Positions 53,701 through 64,000 of a stretch of 64,000 bases of DNA are shown here, in pieces. Both the position numbers and the translations under genes were made by a program. The stretch comes from Numida meleagris. Its lineage: Eukaryota > Chordata > Aves > Galliformes > Numididae. The notes under the pieces are model-generated. The model was not told where the DNA came from. It saw only the letters and a list, made by a program, of their open reading frames with translations, and ran no database searches. Within the stretch, counting starts at the first letter, position 1. Each line of letters starts with the position of its first letter. The stretch is taken from the NCBI RefSeq assembly GCF_002078875.1, contig NC_034424.1:9271326-9335325 (forward strand). The letters are read 5' to 3'.

Positions 53701-55877
53701 CTTTATGACAATTTTGTTTTAATTCGAGAGATGGCATATGGAAAGCAACCCTACTGCTCCTCCTGAAGTAATTCAACACTAGAAAACTAAATGCGAACAG
53801 CAGAATGTCTAACTCCACTCCACTCAGCCTGTGAGGCTGGCACAGGCCTGGCTGCACCCGCCCAGACTCCGCTGATGCTGCAGACGACACAGAGATAAAG
53901 CAACTCACTGCAGCTGGCTCACACTGCCACTGCTCCAGAGGGTCAGCCCTCCCAAAGCAATCGTGGAAAGTGGAGGAGATATTTCACCAAGCTGGCTGCG
54001 TGCAAACTATTCATTTAAAATTCGTTACTACACTGAGCTAAGCAGTTTCATTTCAGAAGAGCAGCCTGGTTGCTCCGTATAGCAGTTGCATTCATAAGGC
54101 TCTTTAAACAATTCCAGAAAGCTGCAAAGAAGCCCGATTACAGAAATGCTGCCGGAGTTTTCCTCCCACCACAGCCACCCTGCAGAGAAGCAGTGTCTGC
54201 GGTGCCTCCTGTCCACCCAGACCCAATCCCCATGTTTATCAGGGCCCAAGCTGTTTCCCAGCGGCCGGGCAGACTTGGCAGCAGGCTCTCCCAGCTGCGC
54301 CGTGACCTTGTCGCTGTCCCTGTTGTACAGTGCACGGGGATGGGGGGGCTCTCCAGAAGCAGAAAACTAGAGAAAATCTAAGGGAAAATTCCTGTAGCAG
54401 GAATTCCCTGTACCATACCTGGAGATGCTTGGCAATACTTCCTATTTGCTGCGATATTTTATTTGGGTATCAGTGAAGATAAACACCCATTCTGGTAGGA
54501 GGCTCAGCCTTTGTTGACTAACACCATGCCCTGCTGTTCACAGCTCTGTCTCTGAACTCTTCTGTCTCCCAGATTACAGTGCATTCAAGATGTTTTGCCT
54601 AAGTGCAAGTTTTGGAGCCTTGCTAGCTGTGTATGCTGCAAAAAGGTGTTTGGGTTTGCTGGCAGGCCATCAGAAGGCTTCCAGAGGGCTGGCTAGTTCA
54701 AAACACGCGTTGGCCAGGGGAGCCGTCTTGCTTCTGGCTGGCAGGGCAGCCAAACTCTCCTCGAAGCAAGTTCCTTTCAAATGTTAATCTCTATGGTTTA
54801 TCTGAATTCAAAAATGTAGACCTAGTTATGAAGTAACTTTGCAACTTGATCACAATCATTTTCTTGTACTGGCAAGCCTGTCCCCAGGAGGCAGCACAGG
54901 GCTCGCCGCAGGACCCTGCTGCAGGTCTCCTGAGCCTTGTCCCTTCCACAAATCCACTGTGTGTTTGGGAGGTTTGTACCATGTGAACTCTGCAAATGTT
55001 TACATGTAGCTCCAAATCCCTCCTGCACACAGCAGTCCTGACATGCTTGCAAAGAGTCTTAAATACCAGCCCATGAGCAGCTGCGTCCCATCCCCACTAA
55101 GGCGCCTGCTACAGGACTAGGGACCTGCTGGCCGGGAGATGGCGGCGCTGCCCCACGCCTGCAGCTCTGTGCCTGGTGCCAGAAGGACAGACAGCAGCAC
55201 TGGACACCTGTGGGAGAGCACAAGGGGGTTCTCCACGGGATGGGGGCAAGTAGCAAAGACAAAGAAAGCTTTGGGACTGCTGCCAGAGCCCCCAGGGGCT
55301 TGCTGCTGGCCCTGCACAAGGGATCTCACAGCACCAGCAGTTAGGGGTTTTAGAATAAAATACTCTGATTTATAAAATTCTGATGACAAGATATGCTCCC
55401 ACCTGTGTGACCCTGAGCTGGAAGGAGTTGAGACTCCACCTGCCTTATGGGCAGGGGTGGGGCAAAGACAAGCCAATGAATTTGAGAAAGACCAAGATTT
55501 ATTTAAGTTGTTGCTTATTTATGCAAGTAAAATTTTAGTTTTTGCTTATTCAGGCTAAAAAGGTAAAGGCTGGCTCTGTCTGAGATCAGCTACAACTTTT
55601 GTTCCACCCCTGTGCCTCCACCACTGCCAAGCTCATGTTTCTTTACCTTTCCGGTTCATCCCCATCTGGAGGCATTTGAGCAGCCGGCAGTACTGGCATC
55701 TGTTGCGCTGTTTGCGTGACATGACACAATTCTTGTCTCGGCTGCATCTGTAAACCCGCTTGTTGCAAATGCTCCTTTTGAAAAACCCCTTGCAGCCCTC
55801 GCAGGAGATGATGCCATAGTGCAGACCCGTAGCTCTGTCCCCGCAGATCAGGCAGGTTCGCTGATCAACCCGGTCAT
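41624..55877 (-). CDS. NR6A1: Germ cell nuclear factor, nuclear receptor 6A1 (eight exons, N-terminus missing)
   Basis: Nuclear orphan receptor acting mainly as a repressor. It binds direct repeats of AGGTCA with no spacer and extended half-sites, silences pluripotency genes in the embryo and acts in germ cells. Minus-strand exons are 55647-55877, 53419-53474, 51328-51485, 50222-50449, 49404-49658, 44903-45024, 42723-42875 and 41624-41712. All phases agree and give about 429 residues to a TGA stop. Visible parts are the two-zinc-finger DNA-binding domain ([47 protein letters not shown]), a serine-rich hinge with [20 protein letters not shown], and a ligand-binding fold ending [12 protein letters not shown]. 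As known for GCNF, there is no typical AF-2 motif at the end. The N-terminal exon or exons before DDRVDQRT were not found in the window. Confidence 0.96.
42723..42875 (-). CDS. NR6A1: NR6A1 exon: ligand-binding domain
   Basis: Acceptor CTTGCAG precedes 42875 and donor GTAACT follows 42723. Encodes [40 protein letters not shown] and [11 protein letters not shown], near identical to human. Confidence 0.97.
42876..44902 (-). other. NR6A1: NR6A1 intron with AT-rich island
   Basis: 2.0 kb intron. The stretch 43930-44600 is AT-rich and non-repetitive, with a motif-dense core at 44090-44330 listed separately. No gene is seen. Confidence 0.55.
44090..44330. promoter_or_regulatory. Candidate conserved element in NR6A1 intron
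   Basis: Contains GAAGAATTAATTTACATTTC, TTGACTTAATTAAAGATT, a GTTAACC core, CAGAATTAATTGCCTGC and CACTTTAAAGAG: three TTAATT homeodomain-type cores in 120 bases, without repeat structure. Confidence 0.35.
44903..45024 (-). CDS. NR6A1: NR6A1 exon: ligand-binding domain
   Basis: Acceptor GTCCTCCAG precedes 45024 and donor GTGAGT follows 44903. Encodes [20 protein letters not shown] and [20 protein letters not shown] plus one base. In frame with both neighbours. Confidence 0.96.
45025..49403 (-). other. NR6A1: NR6A1 intron, 4.4 kb
   Basis: Unique intronic DNA. GC-richer at 45900-46500 and AT-rich at 48550-49160. Open frames on either strand have no recognised content. No RNA gene or clear transposon was noticed. 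Confidence 0.5.
49404..49658 (-). CDS. NR6A1: NR6A1 exon: ligand-binding domain core
   Basis: Acceptor CCTGCAG precedes 49658 and donor GTGAGG follows 49404. Encodes [60 protein letters not shown] and [20 protein letters not shown]. This is the most conserved helix 3-5 block of the receptor. Confidence 0.97.
49659..50221 (-). other. NR6A1: NR6A1 intron, GC-rich
   Basis: 563-base intron, strongly GC- and CpG-rich from about 49770 to 50210. Nothing else is recognisable. Confidence 0.5.
50222..50449 (-). CDS. NR6A1: NR6A1 exon: start of ligand-binding domain
   Basis: Acceptor CTTTTCCAG precedes 50449 and donor GTGAGT follows 50222. Encodes [55 protein letters not shown] and [16 protein letters not shown]. 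Closely matches human GCNF. Confidence 0.95.
50450..51327 (-). other. NR6A1: NR6A1 intron, AT-rich
   Basis: 878-base intron with AT-rich unique sequence and short A-runs. No gene or repeat family is recognised. Confidence 0.5.
51328..51485 (-). CDS. NR6A1: NR6A1 exon: hinge
   Basis: Acceptor CTGAAAG precedes 51485 and donor GTGGGA follows 51328. Encodes [20 protein letters not shown], then a serine-rich hinge [20 protein letters not shown] and [12 protein letters not shown]. The acceptor has a weak pyrimidine tract, but frame and similarity to human fix the border. Confidence 0.93.
51486..53418 (-). other. NR6A1: NR6A1 intron, 1.9 kb
   Basis: Unique sequence of ordinary composition, with an AT-richer middle (51640-52700). 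No gene, RNA or repeat family is recognised. Confidence 0.5.
53419..53474 (-). CDS. NR6A1: NR6A1 exon: DNA-binding domain C-terminal extension (56 bases)
   Basis: Acceptor CTTTCAG precedes 53474 and donor GTGAGC follows 53419. Encodes [18 protein letters not shown], the GCNF-specific extension with its PGGRNK motif. In phase with both neighbours. Confidence 0.95.
53475..55646 (-). other. NR6A1: NR6A1 intron, 2.2 kb
   Basis: Unique intronic sequence between the DNA-binding-domain exon and the 56-base exon. Nothing further is recognised. Confidence 0.5.
55647..55877 (-). CDS. NR6A1: NR6A1 exon: DNA-binding domain
   Basis: Acceptor TCTTCCAG precedes 55877 and donor GTAAAG follows 55647. Encodes both zinc fingers in one exon: [17 protein letters not shown] through [36 protein letters not shown] and [17 protein letters not shown]. 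All eight zinc-ligand cysteines are present. The first codon is split with an upstream exon not seen here. Confidence 0.97.
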
Positions 55878-58267
55878 CTGGAAGAAAAGAGAAAGGGCTC
55901 TGTGGTCAATAAAACAACTTCACCAAGCGATCTTATATTTTCCAATGGGACTGGAGTTGTCCCCATGGCCATAGACCAAAACCTCCTCAGAAGAGTGCAT
56001 TTCGCAGGTGCCAACGCTGGAACCCCGCTCCCAGCAGCCCAGGCACCAGCCGGCCCTACTGCCAGGCACAGGAGCAGGCAGGGCTCCACTGCAAAATAAT
56101 CTCAGCTCACCACATCCCGCAGGATTTAAATCCAGGAATTCTCAATAAGTGACAAAAGAGTGACAAGTCAACAAGAATGATTAACAGTAAACCCCAAATT
56201 TGTCTCCATAACAGCCTCTGGAAATGCCCTCTTTCTTAGTCATGATTTACCAGAAATGTACAGCAGTTTGGAAAACTGGGCGCTTCTTGGGTTACGAATT
56301 GCACAGCAGGTCCTGGCACTGAAAGCACAGAATGCCTGGCAGACACCAGCACGATGCTGCACCACACGCGGGAGAGCGGCCCCAGGATATGGGACAGGCA
56401 GGGGGACACAGGGACACGGCCACCTCCACAAAGGCCTCGCTGCACAACGCATGCACCCACAGCCTGAGTGTTATTACAGAAATGATAACGAGATTAAGCT
56501 GCCGTGACTTGATTTTACTATTCCTTTTCTAAACCTTTGGAAGGCCTTTGGATGACAAAAAATGTAAATTGTATGACCCCCAGCAACAGGAGCTGTCATA
56601 TTAAATTCAGTATCTTAAGACTGTAACACCCCCTCTGAGACAGAAGAGGGATGATGCACAGCTCAGCAAGAACCTCTGTGAGCACGCAGTAATCTTCATA
56701 GACATGGATGTCAAATGGAAAGTAAAAAGTAAATGATGGCTAAAGCAACCAACTTCGTTAACCTAGAGTCAGTATCTTTAGGGACATCTAAATTCTGCTT
56801 CACATTAAAAGTTAACTGCATTAAAATGATGGCAGCAAATTGCACCAGCAGCTTTCTGCAGCAGCAGCTGTTCAACCACAGGCCAGAGGAACCTCTCATG
56901 CCAGGTGAAGCTCTGGCTTCTCTGCCCCAGTTAAAGTACAAAATCCTGACAGTGTGAGCAGAGCTGCACTTAGAAGATGGGCACTACTCCCATGGGCTCT
57001 GGGACAGACAGATTCGTCACATCCCTCACTCAGCTTCTTTCTCAAATGTCGGTCATTACATGGACACATGGGTGCCCTGGCCTGGCGAGGTGCAGGAAGA
57101 ACTTTGTATGGGGTTTGGTGACAGGACTCAGGGAACCGCACCTCTGCACCTCACTGCTGCATTTCCTCTGGGAGTTGGTTAAGATGGTTTAGTTCTGGTA
57201 TGTCTTAACCTGAACACAACTGTGCACTGACATGCAGAGCTGCCCGCAGCTTCCGCAGGCACCAGGAGGTGGCAATGGCTGTCCAGAGCTCCCGGGGATG
57301 GGTGCTGCAATCCAGCTCCAGTAGCAAGCCTCTGCCCTTCACACAACAGAGCAAGTTGCTTAGAAGGCAGAGGGAAGTGTGTACATCCTTCAGGGGCCTG
57401 ACGTGTGGAATCGCTCCTTTGCTGCCAAGGGTTCAAATCACACAACAGAAATGGCTCCAGAAGCTTCCATAATAGCTACAGCTCAAACTGGGGAGCGTGT
57501 GGCAGTGCCTGGGGAAGATGCCACACAACAAAAAGCTGGAGAAGCGGGAGGAGAAGAGCAGGAGCTCCCCAGCAGAACACTACCCCCATGGCTGGAGTCC
57601 AGCCGCCCAGAGGCCACAGCAGGGACAGGAGTCACAGCCAGGTGCTCTCCAATCCCAATGAAGTCTGTGCCAGCTGACAAACCTTTGGGTAGCTTCTTAC
57701 TACCAGAGAACACCTGAGCTCAGTAGCAATAAACAACCCAAGCCCATCAGGGTCAGGAACAAAACCAGTTTTCAGCTCCAGGAGCCAACCAAAAATTCAA
57801 GCCAGTTGCTCTTCTCATCTGTGCCTTTCTCTGCAGCTCAAGCCCAGTAGTAACCACAACTAACTGGCAGTCATTTCTTAGACTTAGCAATGAAAGCATG
57901 CAAATTCACAAATTTCACTGCAATTGTTCTAGAAACTTAAAATAAAGGCCTGGGCAAAGGAAACACAAACTTTAACTGAAGAAGCCTTTGTGGTGTCATC
58001 GCTGCTCCACAGCACTCCCAGTTCTACAGGACTGACCAGCTCAGGTATGTGCCTGAGGAGGCAGCGGGACCGGCCGTGAGGATCCCAGCGGGCCGGGGCT
58101 GGCTGGGCATCTCGCTGGAGGCCCAGGCACACCCGCAGCTGGGAACTGCATTATCTCCAGCTCTCTGGTAGCCGAGGGGGTTGAGCAGCCCTCTCTGAGG
58201 GGCTCGGCATAGCCCCAGCTCCGCTCCTCACCCCCTCCAATCCCAGTGCCATGAACTGGGCCTGCAG

Positions 58268-58353
58268 CGGCCTCACACACTGCACAGTGCTGCAAACCCG
58301 CACCACCATCGCCTCACACACCGCACAGCACTGCGATCACGCACCGCCATCAC
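58268..58353 (+). repeat. Two-copy tandem duplication, about 42 bases
   Basis: GCCTCACACACTGCACAG...CGCACCACCATC is followed directly by CCTCACACACCGCACAG...CGCACCGCCATC, with about six substitutions between copies. Confidence 0.75.
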
Positions 58354-60857
58354 ACGGCCTGCAAGCCAATGGTGGGGATTTAAATGAGGGCTCATTTCCA
58401 GGCGCAGCTTTTTGTTGTGGGAAGAATAGGGCTGTCACCAAGAGAACATAGGAAGCACGGCTGATGAAAGCAGGCAGGAACCAGGGCCTTCCCTCGCAGT
58501 GCCCATTTCCCCTCTAGCATGGCAGTGGTGTGAGCAACTCCACTGCTGCCATAACCTCAGGCTGCACATGCCACGCTGCAGAAACTGCTCACTGGCGAGT
58601 TTCCAGGTTAAAATTCACCGCAGAACAGTGGCAACACATCACAAACAAAGAAAAAAACCTCTTGGGAGCAGAGAAAAGAGATGCCCATGTACCTCATAAG
58701 CTGCTACTCCAACAAAACTGCTGAATGAAAATAATTGCCCAGGAGTTTCGGTCGTTTAAAAAATCCTGTAGGAACTGCGGTCAGGCCCATGATGATCCTA
58801 CTGCAGCCCACAGGTTTGCCAGCTCCTCACCTTTACCATTTTTCACTCTACTTAGTGCAAGCTCCTTCTCTGAGACAACACCGGGGCTGAGCCTTACAGA
58901 GCTTGTAAAGCACAGGTGGACTGAAAGCAGCCTTGCACTGGGGTGCCCTCAGCTCCCTTCACCTTGAAATTTCACGGTAACATTGTAGGTATTACCATTT
59001 GAAGCAAAGAAGCCCTCCCTCCTCCCACCAGTTCCTCTGGTTTTAACAACCACACGTGACAATACTCAATAAGAACCAAAGCTGCTGATAACGAGTTATT
59101 CCAAATGGCTTGCATGTGGTTTATCTGGAAACATCCTTCCTTTCAGCTCTCCTGATAGATCTCACACATAACGGGCTCATACGTGGGATATTCCGGCTTT
59201 GTTCTCACCACCTATTGTCGCAGGGGCCACTAAATCAAACAGTTGCTGCCACGACAAAAGCACTCACAAAAATCTCAACCTCATCTTGAACCCTGAAGAT
59301 TTTTATGGCTACTCCCTCACTAACCCCTCCCCAAAGCCACATTAAAGGATGTATTGTTTTCAAAGGTCACGGTAGGTTTCATACCATGTTTTAATACAAT
59401 GTAAATTCTACGAGAATATTATGATGTTACACAAGAGTAACACAGACAGTGTGAGGGAGCAGGGGGGACCTCTACTTGTCTGTTCCGCAAGGCAAACGGG
59501 AGAAGCCGCGCACTTGTTTTCTAAAAGACTTGCTTTTTCCCTCAATGAAACGAGTGCTCTTGATAATGTTAAAAAAAAAAAAATCCCTGTGAATTTTCAA
59601 GAGGAAATACCTTAGATTCCTACTGAAGCACACGACACTCAACTTTCTGGGCACGTTTGTATACAGGCATAGAAAACACAAGTACAGAAAGTATTAAAAC
59701 CCACAAATGAGCATAGAAAATACAGAGCAAATAAAGTGTTGGGACTCATGTTCAGACTTCAGCAAGCATCCGTCATCGCTCACTGCTTTTGGGACAGGCT
59801 GGCAGCACCACACGTGCCGGGGGATGGATGCTGGCAGTCCCAGGGCTGCAGAAAGGCTTCGCAGCTCAAAAGCACAGCAGCTCCAGCAGCCGTGAGAGCT
59901 CTGCCAGGAAACCAGCGCCCGTGTGCACACAGTCAGAGCGCTGCCTGCAGCACCACGGCTTTGCAGCATCAACACCTCTGTGCCCGAGGCACGAGGATGT
60001 AAAACCCCAGTGAGGATCCCAGAAAGGGAATTTATTGGGATTTAGTTTTGTTGAGAAGGGATGACGGAAGATGCAGCTTCCAGAAGTTCAAGCTTGTGCA
60101 GCTGAACACGCTTTAAAGCAAAGAAAATGTTCCCTAGAGAAGAAGATTACAGATGACACTCAGCACTACAATTTATCAACAGATTTAACATCTTCATCAC
60201 CACATCTTGTTCCTCTCCTTCTTCACTCACACCCTGGAGCTCTGGGCTCACAGCACTGCTCAGCGTGCTGAAATCCCAAGCTGCTCTGCACCAGCTGCCA
60301 GGGGCACGGGGAGGGCAGCTCACACGTGCTGTTAAATCCCACCCAAACCTTGCTCGCCTCTCCCCTCTGATGATGCCTCAAGCACCAGCAGACACGCTGA
60401 GATCCCCTTTCCCCCTTCTCTTACCTAATGATTTCTTTCACTTTCTTTTTCTTTCAAGAAAAATGGCGACTGAGCCGCTGGGGCCTAGGAATTGCCGTGG
60501 TGAGCTGACAGCAACCATAGGAAAGGTTAATGCACATGGACAGCCTCAGGAAAGAAAAGAGAAGGGGGGAAAAGGAGGTGGCCGGCTGCCTCATTCTCAC
60601 TACTGTAAAAAGATGTTATGCTACGGAGGCACGGAGCGCTCGGTCAGTGCACCTCCGTGTGCTACCTCACCCAGTAATTGCATCCAACACACACAGACTC
60701 GGTCCACATTGATTTTTTCCTGCAGAAGGGTTCGGTCAAAAGAAAGCCCTCATAAAGAAGTCAGGGGAACCCCACGCCTCTATGCACGGACACATGTCCC
60801 CGCTGAAGGACCACCAGCACCGTACGGATCGCCGGGCACCGGGAGTGCAGCCCTGCA

Positions 60858-61035
60858 GCAGCCAGCACAGCACGGCTCAACACGGCACAGCACAGCTCAA
60901 CACTGCACAACACAGCACAGCACGGCTCAACACAGCACAGCACGGCTCAACACAGCACATAGCTCAACACTGCACAATACAGCACAGCACGGCTCAACAC
61001 GGCACAGCACGGCACGGCACGGCACGGCCGGCACA
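60858..61035 (+). repeat. Minisatellite with about 20-base unit
   Basis: About 180 bases of repeated GCACAGCACGGCTCAACACA variants, ending in a run of GGCAC units. Units differ by G/A substitutions and small deletions. It lies inside an open frame on the plus strand that would give a repetitive STAQHSTAQ-type peptide, which is an artefact of the repeat. Confidence 0.9.
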
Positions 61036-61739
61036 GAGCTGAGCGGGTGGCTGCACAAAGCCCCGGGAACAAAAGCCCATTTCACCAAAATGTGCCCCAG
61101 CCCGGGGAAGGCAGCCTGCAGCTGCTGCGGGGGGAGCGCACATCAGCACAGAGCTCCGCGCTCCGCTTCCTCAGCGATCAACTTTCTGTAATCCGATTAA
61201 AAAAAATAAAACTTTGCTGTTCCAGCACGGCCATATGCTCCCTGTTAAAGTCTGGTTGAGACCGCTTTTTTTAATGGATCAATTACAAAGCAGTGAGATT
61301 ACAGCTTCCCTTCCCAAAACGACTTCTGCTGCGCTACCGAGGCCAGCTGGATGTGCAAGCACAGAGAGCGATGTGCGGTTAAGAAATCTCGGGTTAAGAA
61401 AGCACGGCCGGGAGCCGCGCTGGAGGCAGGCCCGGCACGACGGAGCTCACGCCGGGCGCTACCGAGCACGCAACGCGCTTCCCTTCAGCGCTTTCCCCCG
61501 CAGTATTTCTGTCCCGACTCCGAAGCACACCTAGCGGGGCTTTGCCCACGCGGGAAAAAAAGCCGTAAAGTATCTGCGAAGCAGCGCTGGTCCCGGGGGG
61601 ATGGAGCTGCCTTATCGGGAGCCGGCATGACCCCGATACTATCCATAATTAACAATACTAAAAAAAGCTTTTCCAGATGGTCCAACGGATTAGGAAGTTT
61701 CAAATACAAACAAATCAAGGCACAAAACAAACGATTTTT

Positions 61740-62760
61740 TTTTTTTAATTACACGCAGCTGCGGGCAGCGCACGGCGCCGAGCTCCGGGCCGCCGTAACC
61801 GCGCAGCGAGAGCACAACAAAGCGCTGCGCCGCGCTCGGGCCGCCCGCAGCCCGCAGCCCGCTCCCACCGCCCNNNNNNNNNNNNNNNNNNNNNNNNNNN
61901 NNNNNNNNNNNNNNNNNNNNNNNNNNNNNNNNNNNNNNNNNNNNNNNNNNNNNNNNNNNNNNNNNNNNNNNNNNNNNNNNNNNNNNNNNNNNNNNNNNNN
62001 NNNNNNNNNNNNNNNNNNNNNNNNNNNNNNNNNNNNNNNNNNNNNNNNNNNNNNNNNNNNNNNNNNNNNNNNNNNNNNNNNNNNNNNNNNNNNNNNNNNN
62101 NNNNNNNNNNNNNNNNNNNNNNNNNNNNNNNNNNNNNNNNNNNNNNNNNNNNNNNNNNNNNNNNNNNNNNNNNNNNNNNNNNNNNNNNNNNNNNNNNNNN
62201 NNNNNNNNNNNNNNNNNNNNNNNNNNNNNNNNNNNNNNNNNNNNNNNNNNNNNNNNNNNNNNNNNNNNNNNNNNNNNNNNNNNNNNNNNNNNNNNNNNNN
62301 NNNNNNNNNNNNNCGGGGTGGGGCCGGGCACCGAGCCCCGGCTTCGTTCCCGCGTTGGCGGAAGCGTGGCGGCCGCACCGACGTCCCCGCGGCCGAGCCC
62401 AGCGCCAGCAGCTCCGGTAGAACGCGAGCCACCGGGCGCGGGCCTGGCCGGCCCCGCAGGAGCCCTTCGGCCAAGCGCAGCCCAGCGCCGTCCGCCGTGC
62501 ACGCGTTTCGCTTTCACCAAGGCCCTGGGCTTAAGCCACGAGACCCAGCGTTTCCACACCGCGCCGGTCTCCTCTGATCAGGTCGCGCACGGCTGCGGAG
62601 CAGCGCTCCTTGTGCGGCCGTGCCCAGCACGCGGCCGTGGCTGCACGCCAGCACCGCTCGGAGCGGAGTTCCAGCGCGAGCCGTGCGCGGGGCAGGGGCT
62701 GCACGTGGCGCTGCTGACAGGGCCGTGCACGGGCAGCCCCGTGGTCAGAACTTACAAACA
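61740..62760. promoter_or_regulatory. CpG-rich island (promoter-like), interrupted by gap
   Basis: Both flanks of the gap are GC-rich and full of CpG (for example 61756-61873 and 62314-62540), unlike the surrounding intron. CpG islands of this kind normally mark promoters. Whether it serves NR6A1, an antisense transcript or neither cannot be decided because the centre is missing. Confidence 0.5.
61874..62313. other. Assembly gap (440 N)
   Basis: 440 consecutive N. The flanks are extremely GC-rich, so the gap is probably a sequencing drop-out in a CpG island. Confidence 1.
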
Positions 62761-64000
62761 ACGTCGGTCAGTGAGCTTTTTTAATGGAAAGCAAATAATT
62801 TCAGCAGCGCTATTGCTAAAACGGAGTGAAAATTGTGCTAGCCGTCGCTCCAAAAAGAGAACCAGCACTAGAGTGGAAAACATGGCATGAGATGTTGCGT
62901 GTTTTGTCTTCTCCCAGGTTCTCTCTTACAGAAGAAAATCCATGCTGCTCGCCCTCCCTGCGGCAGATGTCTCTGCCTGTGAGCTTGCTGGCAGTGCAAA
63001 CCAGCACAGCAATGATCTACGACTGAGGGGGCTGCCCGCCTCGGAGTGGCACTGCTGCAGCAGCGATGAGACCTCGTCGGCATTTATCGGCACTGGGGAA
63101 TGGTTTCCTGAGGCCGTTCTGCGTCCTCGTCCCCCTGGGCTGGCCCCAGCCCCTCACCCCACGTGTCCCCGTGCCCAGCACTTGTCCCAGTGGCCAGCGG
63201 TGCTCCCATGCCTAGGCCGCTGCTCTGACCGCACTGAAGCATTTAACGGCAGCCAAAAGAGCTTCTGTAGCGCCAAACTCCACTCGCCCTCGACAAGCCT
63301 CTGCTGACTGAGCTCTGAAGCCACGGTCCTCTCCTGTTCCTGAGGGCTGCAGGGCTCAGCCATGCTGAGAAATGGCCGACTTAAAGCAAACAAGTCACAG
63401 AGGCAACAAAAGAGGTCATATTTCACTCGCTCCCAAGCCTGAAATTTTATTGCTTTCTGGTGACATGCAGCAATGCCAATAACCCCTGGTGCAGCGCAGC
63501 CCGCACCCTGCTCTGGCGGGGCCGTGTCCCACCGCTGGGTCCTGCCCGCACCCAACCCGTGCCCAGCGCCAGGCACGCAGCAGGTGCATGAGGTGGCTGC
63601 GAGGCGTTGCAGCCAGCCCTGCCAAGGGCCTTGCCGTGCTGGCGCTGTAAATCTGCAGAGCCGCTGTGCTGGTCCTTGACATGCTCTCTGGTTTGACCTC
63701 TCCTTTCTTGCTGTGGAGGTTACCAAAGCAGGGCTGGCGCGAGGAGCCTGTTATCCGCACCCCCAGCGCACGGCCAAGGTAAGCCCGGCCCCTGGCCGTG
63801 CTGTTTACACAGCTGCTCGCAATTGTGCCTGCTCCAAAATCTCCACATTCTTTATCCTACGTGAGCGCCTCGCTCTGCTCCTGGCCCCCCTCAGAGACGT
63901 GTGAGCAGAATGCAGAGCGCAGCGCTGGGAGCACCGCAGCACTGGGCAGAGCTCTGACATACAGCAGCCGGCCCTGGGGACAGCAGGGCAGCGCAGTGCT

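Larger units (their letters stand above)
55878..64000 (-). other. NR6A1: NR6A1 5' intron (extends beyond the window)
   Basis: At least 8 kb upstream of the DNA-binding-domain exon. It holds a two-copy 42-base tandem duplication at 58268-58353, a CA-rich minisatellite at 60858-61035, and a CpG-rich region at about 61740-62760 interrupted by the assembly gap. I searched by eye for the NR6A1 N-terminal exon and for miR-181-type hairpin sequence and found neither. Confidence 0.5.

Noticed and set aside
60265..61191. Long plus-strand open frame of 308 codons
   Set aside because: Its middle is a translated minisatellite (STAQHSTAQ-type repeats) and the rest has no similarity, domain or splice logic. 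It is a chance frame in the NR6A1 intron.
61351..62577. Plus- and minus-strand open frames of 240-408 codons across 61.4-62.6 kb
   Set aside because: They are open only because the 440 N gap contains no stop codons; the flanks are GC-rich chance frames.
55878..64000. miR-181a-2/b-2 hairpins expected inside NR6A1 by synteny
   Set aside because: I looked for the mature AACATTCA...GCTGTCGGTG pattern and saw no match on either strand; probably to the right of the window.

Overview
The window is vertebrate nuclear DNA, almost certainly from a bird and most likely a galliform such as chicken. The genes are split into many exons with GT/AG introns. The protein pieces are vertebrate-specific families, a CR1 LINE fragment is present, and the DNA is GC-rich and compact like an avian microchromosome. 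The order ADGRD2 (GPR144) - NR5A1 (SF-1) - NR6A1 (GCNF) matches the block known from human 9q33. No prokaryotic, viral or CRISPR features were seen. One assembly gap of 440 N lies at 61874-62313.

Layout: (1) 174-12616, plus strand: the 3' part of ADGRD2, an adhesion GPCR. Eleven exons encode the transmembrane core from the end of TM1/first intracellular loop onward, plus a long cytoplasmic tail. (2) 12617-16430: tail-to-tail intergenic DNA. (3) about 16415-32120, minus strand: the complete NR5A1 gene. Six coding exons join in phase to 466 codons. There is an upstream non-coding exon with a TATA/CCAAT/E-box promoter near 32.1-32.3 kb, and a second TATA-bearing region just above the coding start near 30.07 kb. 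(4) 32300-36030: intergenic DNA with AT-rich islands that look like regulatory elements. (5) about 36030-55877, minus strand: NR6A1 from the DNA-binding-domain exon to the stop codon, with a 5.6 kb 3'UTR that carries let-7 seed matches. Its N-terminal exon(s) were not found and probably lie beyond the right edge. (6) 55878-64000: the large NR6A1 5' intron, with a minisatellite and a CpG-rich region broken by the gap.

How the genes relate: NR5A1 activates gonadal, adrenal and steroidogenic programmes from half-sites of the TCAAGGTCA type. NR6A1 is an orphan repressor of pluripotency and germ-cell genes that binds related sequences. They are neighbours in the same orientation. ADGRD2 is an unrelated receptor whose 3' end converges on NR5A1.

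Exon borders were set by hand from reading frame, splice consensus and remembered family similarity. No alignment, RNA data or conservation track was available. No clearly novel gene system was found; the most interesting signals are regulatory: paired NR5A1 promoters, intronic and intergenic enhancer-like islands, let-7 sites in NR6A1, and a CpG island inside the NR6A1 intron.
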